From NCBI RefSeq assembly GCF_022539665.2, contig NC_081339.1, forward strand, positions 3,276,017 through 3,340,016: a stretch of DNA of 64,000 bases. Reading direction: 5' to 3'. Both the position numbers and the translations under genes were made by a program. Below the pieces are notes generated by a model, which worked only from the letters and a program-made list of their open reading frames with translations, was not told the DNA's origin and made no database searches. Positions within the stretch are counted from its first letter, which is position 1. Each line of letters opens with the position of its first letter. Positions 26,401 through 35,800 of this stretch are shown piece after piece. The stretch is from Daphnia carinata. Taxonomy: Eukaryota > Arthropoda > Branchiopoda > Diplostraca > Daphniidae.

Positions 26401-29400
26401 CCGGATCGTCGGTGGTGGTGGTGGTTTCGGCTTCTCTGGCCGCCTCCGCGAACTGCGACGTCCTCCGCCCGCTCTTCAAGATCGGCTTGTGGGCGGCGAG
26501 TTCGTGCTCCTCTTCCGTGCTCGATTTCTTCTTCAAAATGGGACGCGGTCCGTCAGCATCTTCCGTCGAGCATCGCTTCTTCAAGATGGGCCTCGGTTCG
26601 GCGTTGCCGGACACTTGATCCGGCGCTACGATGCCGGGCGAAGACGTCAGCGACGCTCGTTTCAAAATCGAATTGATCGGGTCGTCGACGGGCGACTGCG
26701 AACGGCCCGATTCGGCGCTTCCGTCGCGGCTCAGAGGCCGTTTGAGAATGGAATGCGGTTCGACACTCGCTTCCGCCGGAAGCAGAGGAGCGGCCAACGT
26801 TTCCGTATCTTCGAACCTCTTCTTCAGAATGGAAACGGGGTCCAACTGCGTGACGACCTCCTCTTCCACTCGAAGGATGGGGTACAATTCAGCAGACGAC
26901 GCTTCCGGCCGGATGCGAACAGACGGCTCGGCGCCTCCTTCCACTTTCTTTTTCAGTATACCCTGGACGGCCTTGACGCTGGACGCGGTCGCACTGCCGT
27001 TGCCGACAGGTTCGACGGCTTTGTGGCTGTGCGTCTTTTCTTTATCAGCTGTTTTGATGCGACCCAAAGCCGAGGCGTTGGCCGTGTTGGCACGCGCAGC
27101 AGCGACGCCAGCGGGACTGGCGGGCGTCGTCTTATCAGCTGCTGGTTGGGTCGTTGCCGGTTTATTTTTAGAAAGCGACTGCGTCTGAGTGCATGCCGCA
27201 GCTGGCAATAATTTAAGAGCCGGACTCGAATTGACGCAGACATTTGGCGATTCAATCTTGGCCGGTCGTCGTTGCAAGGACACGGGCAGATTGGGGCTGA
27301 CTGGCACCGGCTGAACGTTGCCCGCCACGCGATTGAGCAGCTTCGTCGCAACGGCCTTGACGCTTCCAGCGCTGGCCGCCGCTGCCGCCGCCGCATGATG
27401 ATGATGCGCACCGTTGCCCTCGCGATCCGGAGTGGCCGTCAGCCGATCCACTTTGGCCACCGTTTGATGGGCCATAGCCGTCAGGGCTTCGATGCGAGCG
27501 GTCAAGTCCTCCGTTTTGATGGGCTCCATCGCTTTGTCGGCCGAGGCCACTTTGCCCGTCCGCCAAGGCACCGACGAACTCTCCACGGCCGTCGCTGCCA
27601 TCGCGCTCTCTCCGCCCGCGTGGCTGTCGGCGGGGACGACGGAACGGATGAAGGCCGGCGGTTGACTCGTCTTGCGCAAATTGGCCCGCAAATCGGCCGC
27701 CGGTTGCGGGCTCTGCCGGGAAGCCGTTTCCATCCGGCGCATCATGGCGTTATCGACGCTCGAATTGATGTCCGTCTCGGCCGACGAAGCCGACACCGTC
27801 AAATCGGCCGTCCTCCTACGCCGGACGCGCTTTCCCGCGTCTTCTGTTCATCCATTTTCAAAATCGAAACCAAAAGAATTGTATTATGTCGTGTATCGAT
27901 TGGCTGTTGGCAACAGGAAATATCCTATTTAAAAAAAAAAAAAAAAAAAAAAAATGGAGAGAAGGGGATAGAGTTCGACGAACCTTGAGATTCAATTTGG
28001 CCGGTAGCGAGGATCTGTTCGTCCGTGAGTGCCCGATTTAAATTGGATTTGCGTTTGGTGCTTTTGTCTTTCTCGCGATTGCCGGCCTGTAGTGACGACG
28101 AGGACGATGAGGACGGAACTTTCTGCCGCAGGACAACGACGTCCGCTTGGCTATTGGCATCGACAGGCCCGCCAGACGGATCGATGGCTGGCATTTCCAT
28201 TAAAGGGACGGACAATCTCTTTGCTCTCTGAACTACTAAAAAACATAAAATTAGAAAATGAATCTTTAAAAAAAACAAAAAAAAACGTTGTTTGTTCTTT
28301 TTTGCTTTTTCTTACTCATCTTGTCTTCGACGGGCGGAGGAGTGCCGGACGTGGCGGCGGCCCTGAGCCGTGCAGCGCGGTTAATCCGCACCGGAGCGGC
28401 ACCGTTATTTTCCTCGCTCGTCAACGGACTCTCGCGCTTAATGAACCGTTTGATACCGGTCGAACTCAGATTGGAATTGATCACATCGCTAACCATGTTG
28501 GCCGTCGTGCTCTCCTCCAGCGGCCGCGATTCCAGCTGTTGTTTCTGCATTTGCTTGCGGTGCCTTGGAATTTAAAGACAAAAAAAAAAAAAGAGGTGAG
28601 TCGATGTGTTTTCTTTTAAATACAATCAAGCCCAAAAAAACAAACAAAAAAACTCACTTGTATTTAGCGTACGACTGTTCCTCGTGCGGAAGATCTTCGC
28701 TGGACGAGCTGTGATCGTGGCCGGCCGTTCCGCTGGCTAATCCGGCCTGTTGGCGGGCGACCTGCAATTGTTTTCTTCTCTCTTCCTTGTAGCGGGCGAT
28801 GCGTTCGTCCCTCTTCTCCACGGCCGTGACCGCACCGCTTGCCGGCTCGTTGTTGTTGCTCATTCTGCGCCCGCTCGATTTCCTCACGGCCGGGTTATCT
28901 CTAATGAAAAAAAAAAAAAAAAAAAATCGACAAATGCGTTCAGTTCAAGGAAATGAAAAATCTTTTTTGAAACTTTGATGACTTGAGACGCGGCGTGACT
29001 TGTAATCATTTGTGCAGAAGGAATAAAAACAAAGAGGAAAGAAAATGAAAATAAAAGGCGCGTGTGGGACGTCATTTATGTGGGAGAAATGCATGTCGTA
29101 GGCGGAGCAAAATTTGAACTGAAATTTAAAAGAATAAAACAAAAAGGGACAAGGAAAAAGGCCATTGTTGGTGAACTGCATGTGGTAGACGGGCTAAATT
29201 TGTATAAGCATAACAAGAAGTTTGAATGAGATGTCGCCACTTACCCAATATTTTAAAGCTATCTGAGAACTAGGGACACACTCGACTGCGAAATCAATTG
29301 CAAAAGATCACATTAAACTTCGAGCATATTTCTGAAAACAATGTTTCCTCTTTCTCTTTTCACTAACTGCCCAAAATGAGATAACAAGAGATGAGTAACG

Positions 29401-30176
29401 GAGTGGACAACGGGTACAAAAAGAAAAGGCAGTTCTGAATCCAACCGAAAATAAATGCCATCTATTAAATTTCAATTAATCAAAGTGACCTCGTTTGTTC
29501 CCAACCGGTTGTTGGACCTCTTTCAAACAAACAACAAAAAAAAAAATGAGACTACATTTCGAACCAGTTTTTGAATCTTAATTTTTTTTTCTTAATAGAA
29601 AATGGTGTTGTTCGTGCCTAATAGACTGCATCATCTTTCGAAAAAAAAAAAAAAAAAAAAAAAAAACACAAGATGAAGAGGACTGAAAAGAGTACTGTTA
29701 ACGACGTGTCCTCAATGAAATGGCGATATACAGGACAAAGAAAAATAGCAAGGGCCAGTTGGTCATCGATACCTGATATCCTGTTGACGTAATTAAGGCG
29801 AGACGGGTCATGCAAAAAGGACTCTATATAACTATCGAGACACGATTTTTCTTGTTTTCTTTATTGTCTTGTTTCGAAAAAAAAAAAAAAAAAGGCCGTA
29901 GCTCGAAGCTGCAACACAAGTTCTGAAGTTTCAAATGTGTTGTTCTCTTCTTTTTTTTATTTCGAAAAGGTTTCGGGTTACAACATACCTGACTGTCGGA
30001 GTTGTAGCTGATGCGGTCGCAGTCGTTGATTGTGCAGGGCGGCCTTTCAACGGAACACCTGTCCACACACACACACACACACACACAAAAACATATTTTT
30101 TTTTAAACAAAATAAAATAAAGAGGAATGAATTACAGACAAATAGGGGAACAACAAACGCGCACAAGTGTGGGGCC

Positions 30177-30214
<38 letters not shown>

Positions 30215-30797
30215 CGGGGTGACGTTATCGCCAGTCGAATCCAAAGACGGAAAGGATAAAATAGCATCAGGCCGTTTGACGTCACGTTGCCAAAATGAAA
30301 TAGAAAACAGAAACGCAAGACACGAATCCCATGACAACCGGAGGCGTTGTTTTAGATTCCTAACATGGGCAATCGCGTGGATCTATAGCTCGTTTGGGTG
30401 GGTCATCGGAATGTTGTATTTGCCAAAATACAAATGTCCAAATAAAAAAAAAAAAATAAAAGAAAAAGAATTTCAAAAATGAAAAAAAAGGGCCTGTCTT
30501 ATGTGTATGGAAAACCTTCCGGACGATACCGGTTATTAGATCCGGTTGGGGGCTTCATTAAGACGGGCGCCTCTTGTACCGTCACGAGCACAAAAAAAAA
30601 GGGCGGCTGAATAACGTGACGAATCCGTTACAATGTTTTCAATACTAAACAAAAAAACAAAAAAAAAAAACAGAAACACGAAACGTAAACTTACTTCGAT
30701 CAACCGTCGAGTTCACCGACGCTTTGTCTGTCCGCAGCTCACCGCCCGCTGTGTCGGTCCGGCTCGTCTTCCGACCTTTTTTTTTTTTTTTTTTCAT
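18397..30797 (-). CDS. Svil: Supervillin (gelsolin/villin superfamily), core transcript
   Basis: Actin-binding membrane-cytoskeleton linker. Exons in coding order: 30797-30695, 30058-29989, 28900-28658, 28563-28316, 28235-27984, 27843-26181, (optional 25998-25888), 25746-25613, 25420-25181, 24602-24510, 24432-24087, 23705-23529, 23309-23235, 22821-22356, 22295-22099, 22001-21242, 21155-20685, 20615-20279, 20205-19922, 19759-19505, 19302-18988, 18825-18670, 18483-18397. All phases agree: 6972 nt, 2323 residues without the optional exon. Near the N-terminus is ERIARYKEERRKQL, the supervillin hallmark. A long disordered middle follows, then gelsolin-like repeats and a C-terminal headpiece. Translation may start at ATG 30797-30795, immediately preceded by an in-frame TAA, or further upstream through splicing from about 32863. 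The first two exons are the least certain; from 28900 down the model is strong. Confidence 0.93.
18988..22001 (-). other. Svil: Gelsolin-like repeats of supervillin
   Basis: Six exons encode the gelsolin-like array. Recognisable cores are NSGDCFIVVTPTDVIQFIGR, VMVFDFGSEMYVWSGK, RDRFCYFIWHGAQAP, GCLLLVNQTTGTVFVWHGAK and [20 protein letters not shown], with FLAIFQGRMAIHSGKR at an exon junction. In supervillins these repeats have lost severing activity and act as scaffolds (family knowledge). The segment EGAESREFWEGLG before the last core is typical of the family. Confidence 0.92.
25888..25998 (-). CDS. Svil: Possible cassette exon of supervillin (111 nt)
   Basis: This stretch is open in the transcript frame, has an acceptor ending CTAAG and a GTTTCT donor, and is phase 2 at both ends. 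It can therefore be included (adding 37 codons, including RKQLVSHSS and FESFDTLPPRSAGQ) or skipped without breaking frame. Skipping gives the junction SSRRKSLEHV. Splice sites are weak, which fits alternative use. Confidence 0.45.
26181..27843 (-). repeat. Svil: Supervillin exon with an array of ILK-type short motifs
   Basis: This 1663-nt exon encodes a disordered region. Between about 26470 and 26961 it carries eight copies of a motif of the form [GSP]-I-L-[KR]: GILKKK, PILRVE, SILKKR, SILKRP, SILKRA, PILKKR, PILKKK and PILKSG, often followed by acidic or Ser/Thr residues. Three further copies (GILRRK, GILRSK, SILKHH) lie at the junction of the exons at 24602-24510 and 24432-24087 and within the latter. 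The exon also carries a basic KRVRRRRT stretch at its start and a Glu-run from a TTC repeat at about 26346-26372. Confidence 0.85.
28658..30797 (-). other. Svil: N-terminal supervillin exons and start region
   Basis: Three phase-compatible exons: 30797-30695 (or 30775-30695 if spliced), 30058-29989 and 28900-28658. They encode GRKTSRTDTAGGEL, then VPLKGRPAQSTT, then DNPAVRKSSGRR leading into the ERIARYKEERR hallmark. The donor at 30694 is consensus GTAAGT. The acceptor of the second exon abuts a (TG)n tract. A shorter protein could start at the ATG 28863-28861 within the third exon (MSNNNEPASG). Confidence 0.65.
28901..29988 (-). other. Supervillin intron, no other content seen
   Basis: An intron of 1.1 kb with poly(A) and poly(T) tracts. 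No reading frame worth annotating. Confidence 0.6.
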
Positions 30798-32085
30798 TTA
30801 ATTTTATTCCATTTTGTGTGTAGCGTCCGATAGAAAATCAAATAGAAAAATAAAAAAGATTCGTATGAGTCAACAAGGCCGTCACGATGAACAGGGGGGT
30901 GGAAGAAAGTCTTGGGTTGCGTGGGCTTATTCGATTCCATTCAATCACACTGCAGTCACAGCTGACTCATCGAGCGGAGAAGAAGAAGAGGTAATAAGAA
31001 GTGTCGAAACAAAAACGAAGAGAATAGACGAATAGGAAAAAAGCGGATATATAGAGAGAGAGATACAAGAAAGAGCGTATGCGGTTTTTTAACGGTTAAA
31101 AAAATAAAAACCTTCGGAGATGGAATAAAAAGAAAGAAAAAATGATTAAAGAAGAAAAAAAGCCGGATGGAAAAACCGCAATTTCTCGATATCCTCATCA
31201 TCGACGACTCTGCCCCCTACGCCCAAACAAACAAAAAAAAATTTAAATACCATCCCCCATTTTTTTTTTTTTTATTTCTTATTCATTCTCTCTTTCTCTC
31301 TCTCTGTCCGCCAGTTGTATAATCATATCTTCGTCCAAAATCGTATTCAAAATAGGCGATGAGAGAGAAACTAGACAACAGACTAAAGTCTTGCGAGATG
31401 AAGACGACAGACGAAAAAAAAAAAAAAAAAAAAAGAGGTGAACAAAAACCTTGGTCTCATTTTCCCGCAGACATCGAATAACTCTCTCTCTCTCTCTCTC
31501 TAACGCACACGAAAAAAAAAAGGGGGAACGAAACGCATGTGGTTTCGAGAGAGGTGCTGTCACGTCATTTGGTTATTCAAAATCGTATTTTTTTTTGCTG
31601 TTGTCCAAAAATAATTTCTTTTTTTTTTTTTTTTTTTTTTATTTGATAGCAAAAATAATAATTGACTTAACGGAGAAGTGAAAAGATTCAAGGAAAATGA
31701 ACACTTTGAAATAAGGATACACAAACACACACACGCTGGAGAAAGCCAATGTTCAAACATGCCGAAAAATGCTATTAGATAAGTGACGATTAAATAATTA
31801 GTTGTCGTACCGTATTTCTTCTTCTTTTTGATCAAAACACAAACGAAAAAAAAAAGAAATCGGGTCTCGCGCGAAATGCGGGCACAGGAAAAAAAAAAAA
31901 AGGAAATTTCAAACTATAAAAGACACACGAAAAACACACACAGACGCACGCACTAGCCACTTAACGAGAGGGGTAAAGGTTCGGGTGTGTGTTTTGGGGT
32001 TAAAAATTTTTGATTTGGTTTTTTGTTTTGTTTTTTCCTCTCTTCTTCGTTTTTCAATTTTGGAAGAAAAACTTTCACAATCAAT
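30798..32085. other. Spacer between the upstream unit and the supervillin core
   Basis: AT-rich, with a T20-type run near 31619-31640, CT-rich microsatellite at about 31483-31500 and no supported gene. It is either the intron linking the two coding units (32862 to 30776) or, for a separate start at 30797, the supervillin promoter region. I see no clear TATA/initiator pair on the minus strand. Confidence 0.5.
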
Positions 32086-32091
32086 TTTATT
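32086..32091 (-). terminator. Polyadenylation signal for the membrane-tailed transcript
   Basis: AATAAA on the minus strand lies 77 nt past the TGA at 32170-32168. This supports a genuine transcript end there, hence a product that stops before the supervillin core. Confidence 0.5.
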
Positions 32092-32167
32092 CCGTACGGA
32101 AATAAAATGGAAAGCGTAGATGCACCCCGTTTTCGCTTGTTTTTGTTTTCGTTTCCCAGTATCACAC

Positions 32168-32862
32168 TCAGTGCATGTCGCAAAAGACGGCGGCCAGGGC
32201 GAGGAGGGCGAGGAGGAGGTGAGCGCAGGTGGCCAAATCGAGGCCGCACAGAGTGAGGAGCGAGGTGAGGATGCAACCGGCGCAGACGACTTGGTGCACG
32301 ATGTGTGTGGTTGTGTTACCGACGCCTCCTCCACCGCCATGACCGAGCCACAAGCTATGGGCGGCGCCGGACAGGCTGGCTGCTTCAGAGACTTTGCTTT
32401 CGCCGTCAGACATGGAAAGCCATCTAGCGGTCGTTCGGCACACTAAATAGCCATCGTCAACAGATGATGGCGTCACGTTCACCTCTTCGTCCTCATCCTC
32501 GTTCAACGACGTCGACGACGACGACGATGACAATTGCCGACTGGAGTTGCTCCACTCCTCCATTTCCGGACTGGAGCGTGAAGAAGAGCGAGCCGGAAGC
32601 GAATCGATCCCGTCATCCGAACCGGGTTCAACGGGTAGGGCCCAGTCCGTCTGTTCGACAACAATAGGCGAGGGACTTGCGGTCGTAATGGCCTCGCGGA
32701 CCGTGAAAGCGGTGGACATGGTGGTGTGAGTGTCGGTGTCATGCACGTTCCAGGTGCTGGCCACTTTGGCCGGCCCGTTAAAGCTGACGGTACTACTACA
32801 TGCAGCGTGCGAGACTGGATGCAACGGTTCCGGCGTGAGCGCCGGTTCCAGTGTAACCTCAC
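32168..32862 (-). CDS. Alternative terminal coding segment with membrane-anchor-like tail
   Basis: If the donor at 32862 is not used, translation continues 231 codons to TGA at 32170-32168. The segment is Ser/Glu-rich and ends in a hydrophobic stretch (VVCAGCILTSLLTLCGL and LATCAHLLLALLALAAVF) a few residues from the C-terminus. That is the layout of a tail-anchored protein. It lacks the PPPX ending of KASH domains. The polyadenylation signal at 32091-32086 supports it. Confidence 0.55.
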
Positions 32863-35800
32863 CTGGAGATGACGAGGCCATCGAGGCCATCGAGGCCAAC
32901 CTTTCCCTTTCCTTCTCTTCTTGGCGGATCTGCTGGTGGAGGATCTGGCGGACTTCGCGGGCGCAGCAAGACACCTGGCCCGAATCGCTGCTATTGGCCG
33001 GCGAGGCGGACCGCTGTTGTTGCGGGAACTGAAATTGCAGCTGCGACTGGAACAGAGGCGATTCTTCCCAACAGTGTCCAGCAGCCGGACTGGCGCTGCT
33101 CGCCTGCGCTTCGCTCGAAAAGCCCGTCGGTGGCTTCAGCGCCAATTGCAGTCCACTTGAATCCACTTGTCTGTTACGTCCGCTCGCAGCAGCCGGCGCT
33201 GGTGGAGCCCCGCCACATTCACATAATTCCGAAATCAAGTGGTCCATTTCCAAATCTGGCGGCTGGGCAGCATCTTTTTCAGATTTCTTGTGCTGAACAC
33301 TCAGCGCAGATGTCGGATAGAGTTTGGCCAGCCCTGGAACCAACCTCTCTGCGGTTATCGTTTCCGTGCTGCTTCCGGCCGCAACGTCGCCGCTCAAATG
33401 GGCCCGTTCGACCCAGCTGGCCAGAGGACGCACTTGACGCTGGACGATAGCGTCGACGTCATCCGCTTCCACCGATTTCCCAACGCGCTTCAACCCGCTG
33501 CGCTGCTTGACGGCCCTGGGCGTCTTGGCCGACTTGTTTTGGATGTTGTTGTTATTGGCCGAGACGGGCGAGTCGTCCATCAAGTCAGAAAGGCTCTGCG
33601 CTCTCGAGTCAAACGGATTGAAACCGATGTAGCGCTCGTCCAGCTCCTCGTCGTCGTCGCGGTTGTAGTCGACGACACCGCCGCCGCCGCTCGGACGGGC
33701 AGCGTCCATCCGGATGAGCTGGGAAATATTGGCCGACAGAGAGCGGACGGCGCGTTTCTTCTTGAGCGATTTGGAGAAGCCCGTCTCCTTGAGCAGGTCG
33801 TCCAATTTGTCCGTGTTGACCGGGCCGGGCGGCAGCTGGAGCTGTCCGGCATCTTTGCGCAAATTGCGGAAGGCCAAATCATCTCGGACCAAATCGGGGT
33901 ATTTGGTCGGATGCAATAACGGCCTCAAATCAAACTGTTCCGGCGTGACGGACGTGTGCAAATAATCAGACGGAGAGGCGGGTGTGACGGGCCCCAACGG
34001 GATGCCGAACGGCGGCTGCGGTTCGGCAACGCGCAGCGCTTTATTGGCCTGGCGGATTTGCCGGTAGGCCACATCGTCGTAAATCACGTCCGGCTCGTCG
34101 GGAGAAAACGAACCCGAACGGCTGCTGACGTCGTGATCTTCGCCCATGGCGGCCGTCAGCGACGGCGAGACGAGCAAATACGATCCGGACTGGGCGGCGA
34201 TCGATTGCGGATCGTTGGCCGTGCTCTTGCGGGCGGCGGCCGCCAAGCGACGGACGGCCATGTCGTCGGCGACTTTATCCGGAACGGCCGAGCGCCGGTT
34301 GGACGGGGTGCGGATGCGTTCCGAAGTCGCCGCCAAATTTTCAAACGATCCCGAAATGCTCCAGTTCATCATCGTGTCCAGGTCGGAAGTGATTCCGTGA
34401 CCTCCTAAAGGATCACCTCCCGATTCCGAACCACTGCACACGCTGGCCGCCACCGTGGCCGGGTGGTGATGGTGTGGATCAATTGCTGGTGGACCGTCGG
34501 CAAGTCGCGTCGCTCCGCCCTGTCCAGCAAGTCCTCGTCTCCGTCCAACTTGAGACTGCGGTAAATCTGTTCCAGCTCGCAAATGGCCTGCTCCAGGTGC
34601 TTGTCCGTGCTGGGCTTCAACTGCGACAGCTCTCTGACGTGGTGCGGCTGTTGTTGCTCACGTGGCTGCTGCTATGATCGTGGGAGGCGGGCGGGAAGCG
34701 CCTGGGCGTCGACGCCATGACGCCAGATCCATTAGCGCAATTCAAAGCGCTTCCTGTCGCCATATAAAACGGCGGGCAATCTAGCGGCGAGGCCGCGCTA
34801 TTGTGGCCAGCGTCGCGGCTCCTCGGGCTGGACAAATCGCTGTTGAGCGAACTGACCGACCCGTTGTTGGCCGTCAAGTGGAACGGAGCCAGTCGTTCCC
34901 TCGCACTTTTGCTGGACGTCGGAGGCGTCTGCTGCTGCTGCTGTTTCTGCTGGACTTCTTTGGAACGCCAAAACTCGCGGACGGGCGGTGCTGAAGCATT
35001 GGCCGGTTTCATGGCCGACGGGCTACTACTACTGGCCAGCCAAGGCGGCGGTTTAGATCGTTCCAGCTCGGGCGACTTGAACGGGGACGGCGAATTGGCC
35101 GTGGATGATGAAGGAAAAAAGGCCGAATGATGACGGCCGCTGGGACTGCCCGGCTGACGTTGCTGAGGCGAACTGTTCAACACCCGACGCTGGACGGGCG
35201 AGGTAACTGGCAAATGGAGGACGTTGCCGTTGGAGCGATCGCTGATCGTCGTACTGGCCGGGACGAGTCGGCCGTCCTGATCGACATTCTGATAATCGTG
35301 CACGGACGCCGCTTGCTGCTGCTGTTGCTGGCCGAAACGCGAAAGATCACCAAACGAATAGGAGGTGGGCCGTCCGGCCGATTGCGCAGCCAAAGGTTGA
35401 GGCTCGCTCGATTGCACTTGAAGCAGATACGATTTTTTGAGCGGATTGCGAGGCGGAGGTGGCGGCGGAGTGGCCAGTTTGGGATGCGTGACCAGCGCCG
35501 ACTGAGCCCGTCCAACTATGGGACTGTTGTTATTATTGTTGTTGTTGCTAGAAGTTGGCTTCCTGAGAGTGACAGGCGATTCGACCACCCGTGGGCCGCC
35601 ATCTGATGGCGTCGTTTCCACATGATGGGCTCCACCCCGCGGCCCTTGGATCGAAGAGACCGTCGATGCCGTCAACAGCCATCGCTGATTGCCGCCGCAC
35701 TTTGACGTTGATGGATGGAGCGGCGAAGATGGCGACCAGTCCGCACACGACGGAGAGGCCCGTCTACTTTGCGATTGCTGCTGCTGCTGCTGCTGTTGTT

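Noticed and set aside
26336-27211. 291-codon plus-strand frame antisense to the ILK-motif exon
   Set aside because: Arg/Phe-rich antisense of a coding exon with strong sense-strand continuity.
32168-32330. KASH-domain interpretation of the hydrophobic tail
   Set aside because: KASH domains end in a PPPX motif and have a short lumenal tail; neither is present here.
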